Origin: Dehalococcoidia bacterium | GTDB lineage: Bacteria; Chloroflexota; Dehalococcoidia; UBA3495 | Assembly: GCA_002708395.1 (NCBI GenBank) | Contig: PANP01000059.1 | Span: 10,744 to 16,571 of the forward strand | Direction: 5' to 3' | DNA length: 5,828 nt | Shown here: one piece after another, positions 1 to 5,491 of the stretch | How the letters are laid out: each line of letters begins with the position of its first letter | Position numbering within the stretch: position 1 is the first letter of the stretch | Translations under genes and position numbers: made by a program | Notes under the pieces: generated by a model | Databases searched by the model: none | Told to the model about the DNA's origin: nothing | What the model saw: only the letters and a program-made list of their open reading frames with translations

Positions 1-1031
1 GCCCCAACCTTCACGCCGCCCAAGGCTCTTGAATCCAACCCTAGGTGGGCTAGACGGTCGAACACGGCTTCAACGGCGTTGCTGCTGGCGAAGATTACCC
101 ATCGGTAATCCTTGAGACCGGCAACGGCTTTGTCCAGTTCGGCGTAGTCTTCCAGGGGTTTCGTTTGGATGGATGGAATCTCAAAGGTTTGGGCACCCAA
201 TCCTTCCAAGAGCCGACGGAACTTGGAAGCTTGGGTTCGTGATCGGGTGATGAGCACTTTCTTGCCAAAGAGCGGGCGGCGGTCGAACCAAGCAAGCTCC
301 TCCCGTAGGGCCACCACTGGGCCGATGACGGTGACGACCGGCGCTTTAATCCCAGCTGCTCGGCCTAGTTCCAGGATGTCATCCAGGCGTCCCGTGACGG
401 CGGCTTGGGCAGGCCAAGTCCCCCACTGGACCAGAGCTACCGGCGTGTCGACGGGCACGCCTTCTTTTTTTAGGGTGTTCAGGATGGATTCCAGAGCCGA
501 CCAGCCCATCAATACCACCAGGGTGCCGCCGGTGCGGGCCAGAGCTTGCCAGTTGACCGACGTTTCTTCTTTGGCGGGATCCTCGCTGCCGCTGACCACG
601 GTGAAACACGTGGCTATTCCCCGATGAGTGACGGGGATACCGGCATAGGCGGCTGCGGCGATGGATGAGGTGATTCCGGGCACCACCTCAAAGGGGATGT
701 CTTTCTCGGTCAAGGCAAGGGCTTCTTCCCCACCCCGGCCAAAGACGAAGGGGTCGCCGCCCTTGAGGCGTACCACGACCTTGCCTGCTAATCCACGGTC
801 GACCAATAGTTCATTGATTTGGTCTTGGGTTAGTTCCCGGCGGCCCCGTTCCTTGCCCACGAAGATTCGCTCGGCGGACGGAGGGGCCGAATCGATAAGA
901 GACGGGTCCATCAACCGGTCGTAAATCACTACCTGGGCTTGCTCCAAACAGCGCAAACCTTTCAGCGTGATTAGACCAGGGTCGCCGGGACCCGCGCCTA
1001 CCAAATACACTTTTCCAGGTGAATTATTCAA
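1..1031 (-). CDS. cobA-hemD: Uroporphyrinogen-III C-methyltransferase / uroporphyrinogen-III synthase fusion (CobA-HemD), 3' end cut by window
   Basis: Two-domain enzyme. The N-terminal part (about residues 6-245) is a SAM-dependent uroporphyrinogen-III C-methyltransferase making precorrin-2. The C-terminal part (from about 253) is HemD, which cyclises hydroxymethylbilane to uroporphyrinogen III. Visible methyltransferase motifs are VGAGPGDPG (11-19), VVRLKGGDPFVFGRGGEE (86-103), the PGITS loop (118-122), AYAGIPVTHR (128-137) and the LMG segment (174-176). The HemD half begins with PLFGKKVLITRSRTQASKF (253-271) and has WVIFASSNAVEAV (311-323). Reading is open to base 1, giving 343 full codons; roughly 150-170 HemD residues should lie beyond the edge. 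I chose the TTG at 1031 because GGAG lies 5 nt upstream and the first motif follows at the expected distance; no in-frame ATG or GTG fits. It sits 34 bp after hemC, so one operon makes the HemD substrate and uses its product. The fusion is common in Gram-positive and Chloroflexota genomes. Family assignment is very secure. Confidence 0.94.
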   Translation of the reverse strand, partial: MNNSPGKVYLVGAGPGDPGLITLKGLRCLEQAQVVIYDRLMDPSLIDSAPPSAERIFVGKERGRRELTQDQINELLVDRGLAGKVVVRLKGGDPFVFGRGGEEALALTEKDIPFEVVPGITSSIAAAAYAGIPVTHRGIATCFTVVSGSEDPAKEETSVNWQALARTGGTLVVLMGWSALESILNTLKKEGVPVDTPVALVQWGTWPAQAAVTGRLDDILELGRAAGIKAPVVTVIGPVVALREELAWFDRRPLFGKKVLITRSRTQASKFRRLLEGLGAQTFEIPSIQTKPLEDYAELDKAVAGLKDYRWVIFASSNAVEAVFDRLAHLGLDSRALGGVKVG

Positions 1032-1036
1032 AGAGA

Positions 1037-1040
1037 CTCC
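1037..1040 (-). promoter_or_regulatory. Ribosome binding site deciding the TTG start of cobA-hemD
   Basis: On the minus strand ACGGAG precedes a TTG by 5 nt. This supports TTG (1031-1029) as the start, since no ATG occurs near the conserved N-terminus. Confidence 0.55.
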
Positions 1041-1065
1041 GTTTTAATAAACACGGTCGTTAGTA

Positions 1066-2004
1066 CTAGGGTTCAACCTCGGACCATTCAATCTCCAGAA
1101 GCGGTCCGCCGCCGCGCTCAACTACTGCCAGATAGGCATCGGCGGCGAGTTGCAGCGGATCCATGGTTAGGCCGTCTATCTTGGCGCGAAAGGCCTTTTT
1201 GCCATCGGCCGAACTGAGGAAGATAGTCAGGTAGAGAATCTCCCCCTCTTCCCGGGCGTAAGCGCCCATGGGCAGTTGGCAACCACCTCCCAGCTTTTCC
1301 AGAAAGGCCCTCTCGGCGGAGACTGCCAGACGGGTGCTGGTGTGTTCGATAATCCTCAGCATATCTTGCATGCGGTAATCGTCGCCCCGTATCTCCACCG
1401 CCAGGACTCCCTGTCCCGGAGGTGGCACGAATCGCTGGGGCGACAGATATTCGGCGATGTGCTCGGTCAGGCCCAACCGGATAAGTCCGGCTGCGGCGAG
1501 AACGACGCCGTCGTAGTCCTCTCCTTGGCCCTTGCGCAGCCTCGTGTCCACGTTACCCCGTATGGGCAGCACGGTGGCCTGGGGGCACAGGGTGTTCATC
1601 AATACGCGGCGGCGGGGACTGCCCGTGCCGATCCGGGCACCGTCCGGCAATTGGGTCAGTGGGCTGTTCCAACGGTTCACCAGAACGTCCCGGGGGTCCT
1701 CCCGTTTCAACATAGCCCCTAGGACCAGGCCATCGGGAAGGGTGGTCGGCAGATCTTTGAGGCTATGGACCGCCATATCAATCTCGCCGTCCAGCAGCAG
1801 TCTTTCGATCTCGTTGACGAAGACGCCCAGGCCCATCCCCTCCAGGGAGGACTCCGTATTGATGTCCCCCTGGGTTCGGACCGTGACGACCTCGAATTCG
1901 CGATCGGGATATATCTGACGAAGCCGGCCGATAACATGATTCGTCTGATATAGGGCCAGGTTGCTTCCCCGGCTCCCGACTTTTATGACTTTGCTGGAGA
2001 CCAA
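1066..2004 (-). CDS. hemC: Hydroxymethylbilane synthase (porphobilinogen deaminase)
   Basis: Cytosolic enzyme that polymerises four porphobilinogens into hydroxymethylbilane, using a dipyrromethane cofactor. The 312 residues match the family's usual 300-320. Residues fall at the same numbers as in E. coli HemC: the HSLKD motif puts Lys83 and catalytic Asp84 in place, GTGSPRRR carries Arg131/Arg132 for substrate carboxylates, IRGNVDTRLRK (148-158) supplies more binding arginines, and Cys242 in GGGCQLPMGAYA (239-250) is the cofactor-attachment cysteine. The N-terminus KVGSRGSNLALYQT (8-21) is the usual start. The segment FVNEIE (62-67) has Asn where FVKE or FTKE is common, a conservative oddity. 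Translation starts at TTG 2004, directly after the TAG of the upstream gene (zero intergenic bases), with only a weak GGGCGAG ahead, so translational coupling is likely. Its product passes to the HemD domain encoded 34 bp downstream. Confidence 0.97.
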   Translation of the reverse strand: MVSSKVIKVGSRGSNLALYQTNHVIGRLRQIYPDREFEVVTVRTQGDINTESSLEGMGLGVFVNEIERLLLDGEIDMAVHSLKDLPTTLPDGLVLGAMLKREDPRDVLVNRWNSPLTQLPDGARIGTGSPRRRVLMNTLCPQATVLPIRGNVDTRLRKGQGEDYDGVVLAAAGLIRLGLTEHIAEYLSPQRFVPPPGQGVLAVEIRGDDYRMQDMLRIIEHTSTRLAVSAERAFLEKLGGGCQLPMGAYAREEGEILYLTIFLSSADGKKAFRAKIDGLTMDPLQLAADAYLAVVERGGGPLLEIEWSEVEP

Positions 2005-2733
2005 CTAAGCTCGCCCAGTGGAAAGAACGCCGGAGGTAACCGCCGGGCGTCCGCCGCACTTCGCCGGGCTGCATTTTTCGAGGGTACTGCATAGGCCAGG
2101 CGCGTTGGTGTCGGTCAGGCGGGCGAGAAGGCTGGACAGGGCTAGTTCTTCTTGGCCGGATTGAGCCAACTCCAGCAGTTCGTTGGTGATACAGCACTGC
2201 CATCGCTGGGAGTCTATCGTCAGACCACGTGCTTTTACTTCTTTTCTGGCCGAGGCAAGTACGCCGGCTAGGTCAGCCCAGTCTAGGGCGGAGTCTTTGG
2301 TTAGGGTTTCCCTTAGTTTTCGGGCGAGGGCCGGGCTGGCTCCGCCGGTGGAGATGGCCAGAGTAACCTGCCCGCGCTGCACGATGGCGGGAGCGATAAA
2401 GGTGCACTGGTCCGGGTCGTCCACCACATTCATCAAGATGGCCAAACGCTCTGCTTCCTGGAATATCTCTTGGTTCACTTCCCGGTTGTTGGTGGAGGCG
2501 ATTCCCAGGAACGCGCCGTCCAAGTCACCATGTTGGTATTCTCGTTGCTGCCACTCGAAGTCGCCCGCTTGGGCCCAGGCCTGTAGGGCTGGGGTGACTG
2601 TTGGGCTGATAAGGATGACTTCCGCCTTTGCGTCCTGCAATTTGGCGACTTTATCTTCAGCGATGGGACCGCCGCCAATCACCACGCATTTCTTGCCGGT
2701 TAGGTTCAGGTAAACGGGATAGTACGCTGTCAT
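2005..2733 (-). CDS. sirC: Precorrin-2 dehydrogenase (siroheme synthase N-terminal type), Cys-rich tail
   Basis: NAD-dependent oxidation of precorrin-2 to sirohydrochlorin. The Rossmann nucleotide-binding motif is VVIGGGPIAEDKVAKL (17-32). NVVDDPDQCTFIAPAIVQRG (102-121) contains the catalytic-type Asp at about 105 (equivalent to CysG Asp104). AISTGGASPALARKLRE (126-142) is the other family signature. At 242 residues it is a stand-alone version of the CysG N-terminal half, since the methyltransferase is carried by cobA-hemD. Whether it also inserts iron, as Met8p and CysG do, cannot be read from sequence; no separate chelatase is visible here. The C-terminal tail beyond about 205 is longer than usual and holds Cys215, Cys221 and Cys226, with a Cys180-Cys181 pair before it. 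ATG 2733 has a good AAAGGAG 7 nt upstream. It starts 3 bp after the decarboxylase stop and abuts hemC. The symbol sirC follows the single-domain type; cysG-like or met8-like would also be used. Confidence 0.93.
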   Translation of the reverse strand: MTAYYPVYLNLTGKKCVVIGGGPIAEDKVAKLQDAKAEVILISPTVTPALQAWAQAGDFEWQQREYQHGDLDGAFLGIASTNNREVNQEIFQEAERLAILMNVVDDPDQCTFIAPAIVQRGQVTLAISTGGASPALARKLRETLTKDSALDWADLAGVLASARKEVKARGLTIDSQRWQCCITNELLELAQSGQEELALSSLLARLTDTNAPGLCSTLEKCSPAKCGGRPAVTSGVLSTGRA

Positions 2734-2736
2734 GTA

Positions 2737-3795
2737 TTAGCTCCTTTGAGCCGTTGGAGTGGGATTGGACACGCCGGAATATTGGTACTGGTCATATTCG
2801 GGGACGAAGTAGCGCACGCGGGTCTTCTTGTATTCGCGGCTGCTATAGAGAAGCATCCGCTCGGTGATTCCGGTGGCCTCGCTTATTTCCCGTTCAATCT
2901 CTTCGCAACCATCCGTCGAGGTGGCGTGGACCATAGTGAAATGGGTGTAGGGCCAGTCGGGGAAAGTTGGTCTTTCGTAGCAATGGGTAACTGCCTTGTT
3001 TGCCGCCATTGTCATACCAACTTCTTCGGAACGCTCCCCAGGCACTTTCCACACAATCATGGCGTTGGCCTTGAAGCCGGAGCGGCGATGGTGCAGGACC
3101 GCGCTGAAGCGGCGCATGAACCGGCGGTCCTGAAAGTCCTGGGCGGTGGCGAAGAGCGCTTCGGTGGTCTTGCCCAACCGTTGAGCCATGTCGTCAAAGG
3201 GTCTGGAAACCAAGGGCAGGTCTTCCTGAAGTTCCCGGATCGCGTCTTTGTCATCCTCAGTGAGAGGAACAGCTTCGTTCCAGCCCTTGGCGGCGTCTTT
3301 GGCATAGCCGTCGGGACTGTAGTCAACGGACGATCCCTTTTCCTTGACCATGTCGAAGTTGACACCAATCTTGAAGAAGCGGATCGTGGGCATCATGCGA
3401 TAGCTGAGGGCTTTGGTGTCGCGCCCCATCACTTCCACGGTGGTTTCCAGGTCGTGGTCACCGGGAACTGCCAGGGTGAACCAAAGGTTGAAGTAGGAAC
3501 CTTCACGGGCGTAATTGTGGCTGACGCCGGGATGCTTGTTGATGCGGAGGGCACCCTTATGCAATTTGTCAGGCTCGAAAGCCATGGCCACCAGAGTTGT
3601 TTTGTAACCCAAGCGGCGGGTGTCGAAGATGGCGCTTAGCTGGCGTAATACGTTCTTTCGCTTGAGGTCGGCTAGCCTATCGATAACCTCGCTTTCGTCG
3701 ATGCCAAGCTCTTCTCCCAAATGTTGGTAGGGACGGTCGACGAGGGGGAACTTGCTCTGTATCACGTTTAACAGCTTCCGGTCTGTTAGATCCAT
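2737..3795 (-). CDS. ahbAB: Siroheme decarboxylase, fused AhbA-AhbB (Lrp/AsnC-like fold)
   Basis: Predicted to remove the C12 and C18 acetate carboxyls of siroheme, giving 12,18-didecarboxysiroheme, the entry to the alternative heme pathway; the related NirDLGH proteins do this for heme d1. The 352 residues are two tandem copies of the same module. Copy A (about 1-150) has an Lrp-like HTH start DLTDRKLLNVIQSKFPL, the segment LSAIFDTRRLGYKTTLVA (53-70) and VSHNYAREGSYFNLWFTL (91-108). Copy B (about 178-330) has DAIRELQEDLPLVSRPF (184-200), RRFSAVLHHRRSGFKANAM (228-246), VTHCYERP (269-276) and a C-terminal SREYKKTRVRYF (319-330). The order A then B, HNY in copy A and HCYERP in copy B match AhbA and AhbB, usually separate subunits. 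Automated annotation often miscalls such proteins as AsnC regulators. AAGGAGG lies 14 nt before ATG 3795, an unusually long gap, but no alternative in-frame start exists. The gene is followed 3 bp later by the sirohydrochlorin-producing dehydrogenase. Heme versus heme d1 use cannot be decided here. Confidence 0.9.
   Translation of the reverse strand: MDLTDRKLLNVIQSKFPLVDRPYQHLGEELGIDESEVIDRLADLKRKNVLRQLSAIFDTRRLGYKTTLVAMAFEPDKLHKGALRINKHPGVSHNYAREGSYFNLWFTLAVPGDHDLETTVEVMGRDTKALSYRMMPTIRFFKIGVNFDMVKEKGSSVDYSPDGYAKDAAKGWNEAVPLTEDDKDAIRELQEDLPLVSRPFDDMAQRLGKTTEALFATAQDFQDRRFMRRFSAVLHHRRSGFKANAMIVWKVPGERSEEVGMTMAANKAVTHCYERPTFPDWPYTHFTMVHATSTDGCEEIEREISEATGITERMLLYSSREYKKTRVRYFVPEYDQYQYSGVSNPTPTAQRS
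2741..2747 (-). promoter_or_regulatory. Ribosome binding site of precorrin-2 dehydrogenase, inside the end of the decarboxylase gene
   Basis: AAAGGAG on the minus strand ends 7 nt before ATG 2733 and lies within the last codons of the upstream gene, whose TAA (2739-2737) is 3 nt from the ATG. This layout suggests coupled translation. Confidence 0.75.
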
Positions 3796-3809
3796 GACTG
3801 TGGTTAAGA

Positions 3810-3816
3810 CCTCCTT
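3810..3816 (-). promoter_or_regulatory. Strong Shine-Dalgarno of ahbAB at unusually long spacing
   Basis: AAGGAGG on the minus strand is the best ribosome binding site in the window, but 14 nt separate it from ATG 3795. No ATG, GTG or TTG lies at a better distance in frame, and the N-terminal Lrp-like helix begins right at this ATG. Confidence 0.6.
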
Positions 3817-3835
3817 GAAATATGGAGAACCATAA

Positions 3836-3848
3836 AGGCGCCCCGCCT
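3836..3848 (-). other. Short GC hairpin in the regulator-ahbAB gap
   Basis: AGGCG-GGG-CGCCT forms a 5-bp stem with a 3-nt loop, followed on the minus strand by TTATGG. It lies between the regulator stop (3857) and the ahbAB ribosome site. The stem is short and the T run is poor, so a true terminator is doubtful. A weak attenuator, an RNA-processing site or chance are all possible. Confidence 0.25.
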
Positions 3849-3856
3849 GTTTGATG

Positions 3857-4450
3857 CTATTGTTTCTCGTATGATTCCGCTACGCCCACCATGACCCGGT
3901 CGGCGAGTTCTAGGATGTGATTCCAGGATTTGGAGTCTGCCGAGTCCAGCACCATGGAACGAAAGAACACCAGGGCTTCCAGAGTGTCCTTTAAGGAAAC
4001 CCCTTTTTCCGACATCTCGGTGCCGTACTCCCGTCCCAACACGTGGGACTCTGCCAGGGCTTCCTGGCGTTGCCGGCGAACCTGAGGCTCATGAACCAAC
4101 AGGGTGAGCATTCGGCGCCCGAATAGACGCATCCGGTCCCGGCCATCCTCCTGCACGCTCTGGTACCAGGGCTGTTTGGTTACCGACTCACCTTGCAAAC
4201 GCCGGCGGATGCGCCGGAGGGCCGAACCTTCGAGTTCCTCTTCCGAATCGCTGCCTGCATCTGGAGGACCGCCATTGGTCAGGGACATCACGTCGTCGCT
4301 CCAGAAGCGGCGATGACCCCCGGGTGTTCGGTAAACTCTTAGGTACTCTTTATCGGCCCACTGGCGTAGAGTCGCCTCGTTCACGTCCAAGAGGCGGCAA
4401 GCTTCACGCAGGGGAAGCCATTTGGATTGTTCAGGTGGGGTTTCAAGCAT
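3857..4450 (-). CDS. MerR/BldC-like helix-turn-helix regulator heading the tetrapyrrole operon
   Basis: DNA-binding protein of 197 residues. Residues 11-57 form a winged HTH of the MerR/BldC/excisionase type: LPLREACRLLDVNEATLRQW (12-31), then the wing VYRTPGGHRRFWSDDV (39-54). An acidic, disordered-looking linker (60-76) follows, then a basic helix (79-85). The C-terminal part (about 105-195) is all-helical; LGREYGTEMSEKGVSLKDTLEALVFFR (138-164) recalls the RsbRD N-terminal-type sensor fold found in regulators and stressosome proteins, but I hold that loosely. The only cysteine (18) is inside the HTH, so a thiol or metal-cysteine sensor is unlikely. The gene is first in the cluster and its start region carries a tandem 10-bp repeat suited to autoregulation. 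Control of the heme genes by this protein is an inference from position. There is no Shine-Dalgarno before ATG 4450. Confidence 0.82.
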   Translation of the reverse strand: MLETPPEQSKWLPLREACRLLDVNEATLRQWADKEYLRVYRTPGGHRRFWSDDVMSLTNGGPPDAGSDSEEELEGSALRRIRRRLQGESVTKQPWYQSVQEDGRDRMRLFGRRMLTLLVHEPQVRRQRQEALAESHVLGREYGTEMSEKGVSLKDTLEALVFFRSMVLDSADSKSWNHILELADRVMVGVAESYEKQ

Positions 4451-4455
4451 TAAAA

Positions 4456-4461
4456 TCTATA
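4456..4461 (-). promoter_or_regulatory. Candidate -10 element of the regulator gene, leaderless
   Basis: TATAGA on the minus strand ends 5 nt before ATG 4450, which would put the transcript start at or next to the A of the ATG. No good -35 is seen 16-18 nt upstream, so the promoter may be weak or need an activator. An alternative is TTGACG at 4531-4526 with a poor TAGTCT -10 at 4508-4503, giving a leader of about 45 nt without a ribosome site. Confidence 0.4.
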
Positions 4462-4476
4462 GAAACCTGTAGAAAC
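4457..4476. repeat. Tandem 10-bp direct repeat over the regulator promoter, possible operator
   Basis: CTATAGAAAC (4457-4466) is followed directly by CTGTAGAAAC (4467-4476), matching at 9 of 10 bases with one-helical-turn spacing. It overlaps the candidate -10 of the regulator gene. BldC-type HTH proteins are known to bind AT-rich direct repeats head to tail, and the adjacent gene encodes such an HTH, so autoregulation is plausible. Binding itself is inferred. Confidence 0.5.
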
Positions 4477-4577
4477 TTGCGCATCGAAAGCGCTGCTTTT
4501 TGAGACTAACATAGGCATTCATCAACGTCAATCGGCGGTTTCGCGCGATGCATCAGGACTTGGCAACCACGCCTAAA

Positions 4578-4606
4578 TTGTTGGTAAAGTAGTCTCATGC
4601 TATAGT
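4578..4606 (+). promoter_or_regulatory. Promoter of pcm (TTGTTG-17-TATAGT), leaderless
   Basis: TTGTTG (4578-4583), a 17-nt spacer and TATAGT (4601-4606) give a sigma-70-type promoter. Transcription should start around 4613-4616, essentially at ATG 4616. No Shine-Dalgarno sequence precedes the ATG, in agreement with a leaderless mRNA. Confidence 0.55.
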
Positions 4607-4615
4607 TGATATATC

Positions 4616-5281
4616 ATGAGATTTTTCCGTATGGATAGAAATCAGATCGATGGGAAGCGTGAGCTTTTCCGTAAATTGTCTCGTGAAATTGCTTCAGAAT
4701 CGGTAGTCAACGCCATGGAAAAGGTTCCCCGGGAATCGTTCGTGCCTTCCGATAGCCGCCACATGGCCTACTTGGATATCCCCTTGAGCATCGGCGAGGG
4801 GCAGACTATCTCCCAACCCTACATCGTCGCCTTGATGACCCAAGCCCTGGAACTCTCACCCAGTGACAGGGTGCTGGAGATTGGAACCGGCAGCGGCTAC
4901 CAAACCGCGATTCTTTCCATGCTGACGCCCAAGGGCCGAGTTGTCACTATGGAGCGAGTCCCGGCCCTGGCCCACAAGGCCCGCGGACTACTCCAAGAGT
5001 TGGGATACTACAATGTCGTCGTGAAACAGGCTGGAACCTCGCTGGGTTGCCCCTCCGAAGGTCCATACGACGCCATCATAGTCACTGCGGCCGCTCCCAG
5101 ACTTCCCGAATCCCTACTCTCCCAACTTGCGGTAGGCGGGCGCTTGGTAGCCCCCGTAGGAACGCTGTCCCAGCAGGAGTTGGTTCAGGTCCGCCGCACC
5201 GATGAAGGACTTTCCTTCCGGATGCTAAGCCCTTGCCGGTTCGTCCCCCTATTAGGGAGAGAGGCCTTTCCCCATCCCTAG
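4616..5281 (+). CDS. pcm: Protein-L-isoaspartate O-methyltransferase
   Basis: SAM-dependent cytosolic repair enzyme that methylates isoaspartyl residues in aged proteins so that they revert to aspartate. The 221 residues match the bacterial family (about 200-230). VPRESFVP (37-44) and GEGQTISQPYIVALMTQAL (60-78) are the family's substrate-loop signatures. VLEIGTGSGYQTAIL (86-100) is SAM motif I, with the acidic residue Glu113 after the second strand. PYDAIIVTAAAPRLPESLLSQLAVGGRLVAPVG (150-182) is the post-I and motif III region, and CRFVPLLGREAF (207-218) is the usual C-terminal strand. The region that is normally GDGS or GDGT before the LG turn reads QAGTSLG (138-144), so the usual Asp appears to be replaced by Gly. 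ATG 4616 is favoured by the promoter placed just before it; a second ATG at 4631 would also leave the fold intact. It is transcribed away from the heme operon, with no obvious functional link. Confidence 0.95.
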   Translation: MRFFRMDRNQIDGKRELFRKLSREIASESVVNAMEKVPRESFVPSDSRHMAYLDIPLSIGEGQTISQPYIVALMTQALELSPSDRVLEIGTGSGYQTAILSMLTPKGRVVTMERVPALAHKARGLLQELGYYNVVVKQAGTSLGCPSEGPYDAIIVTAAAPRLPESLLSQLAVGGRLVAPVGTLSQQELVQVRRTDEGLSFRMLSPCRFVPLLGREAFPHP

Positions 5282-5287
5282 GCGCCG

Positions 5288-5313
5288 GTACTGGTTGTTC
5301 AACCGTCAAGTAC
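5288..5313. repeat. Imperfect inverted repeat just after pcm
   Basis: GTACT (5288-5292) pairs with AGTAC (5309-5313), and GGTT (5293-5296) pairs with AACC (5301-5304) around a 4-nt loop, with a 4-nt bulge. It starts 7 nt after the pcm stop. The next bases are not T-rich, so if it ends transcription it is not a classic intrinsic terminator; it could stabilise the mRNA end. Confidence 0.3.
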
Positions 5314-5482
5314 TAACATCAACTGTTCCACACTTTCGCAACCCCTTTTTCCTTCGTGTCTCGGTCTTTGGGCATACACGCACGGTGATTTTCCAATCCT
5401 TAATCTCTTTGTCAGTGTGTGATGTCTTCCCCAAAATGAGCCTAATTGGTCGATGTTTAAGCCTGGAGCACAAGGGTCCCGG

Positions 5483-5491
5483 TGCTATAAT
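5483..5491 (+). promoter_or_regulatory. Extended -10 promoter of the downstream membrane-protein gene
   Basis: TGC followed by TATAAT (5486-5491) is a perfect consensus -10 with the TGn extension. The -35 position (about 5463-5468, CTGGAG) is poor, which an extended -10 can offset. A start near 5498 would leave a leader of about 67 nt before ATG 5565. Confidence 0.5.

Larger units (their letters stand above)
4451..4615. other. Divergent intergenic region with promoters of the regulator and pcm
   Basis: The 165 bp between two head-to-head genes hold no ORF of interest. It contains -10-like elements next to both ATGs, a tandem direct repeat (4457-4476), a GATGCATC palindrome (4547-4554), and an 8-bp inverted pair, TGAGACTA (4501-4508) and TAGTCTCA (4590-4597). 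The centre is GC-rich while both ends are AT-rich, as expected for outward promoters. Confidence 0.7.

Noticed and set aside
169..627. 152-codon plus-strand open frame opposite cobA-hemD
   Set aside because: Antisense to a continuous, motif-rich methyltransferase reading frame; low-complexity Ser/Arg/Thr translation.
1778..2203. 141-codon minus-strand frame across the dehydrogenase-hemC junction
   Set aside because: It overlaps two well-supported genes in another frame, with no motif and an Arg/Pro/Gly-rich translation typical of shifted GC-rich coding sequence.
2183..2713. 176-codon plus-strand open frame opposite the precorrin-2 dehydrogenase gene
   Set aside because: Antisense shadow; the Ser/Arg/Pro-rich translation has no recognisable domain.
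2746..3639. 297-codon plus-strand open frame opposite ahbAB
   Set aside because: It lies wholly antisense to a gene with clear siroheme decarboxylase motifs, its translation shows no family signature, and it has no ribosome site. It is a shadow of biased codon use.
2737..3795. Reading the Lrp-like protein as an AsnC/Lrp transcription regulator
   Set aside because: The tandem A/B layout, HNY and HCYERP motifs and the surrounding tetrapyrrole genes fit siroheme decarboxylase; Lrp regulators are single-copy and about 150 residues.
5331..5365. Pyrimidine-rich stretch with a T run as an intrinsic terminator of pcm
   Set aside because: No stable GC stem lies directly before the T run; the nearest hairpin ends at 5313.
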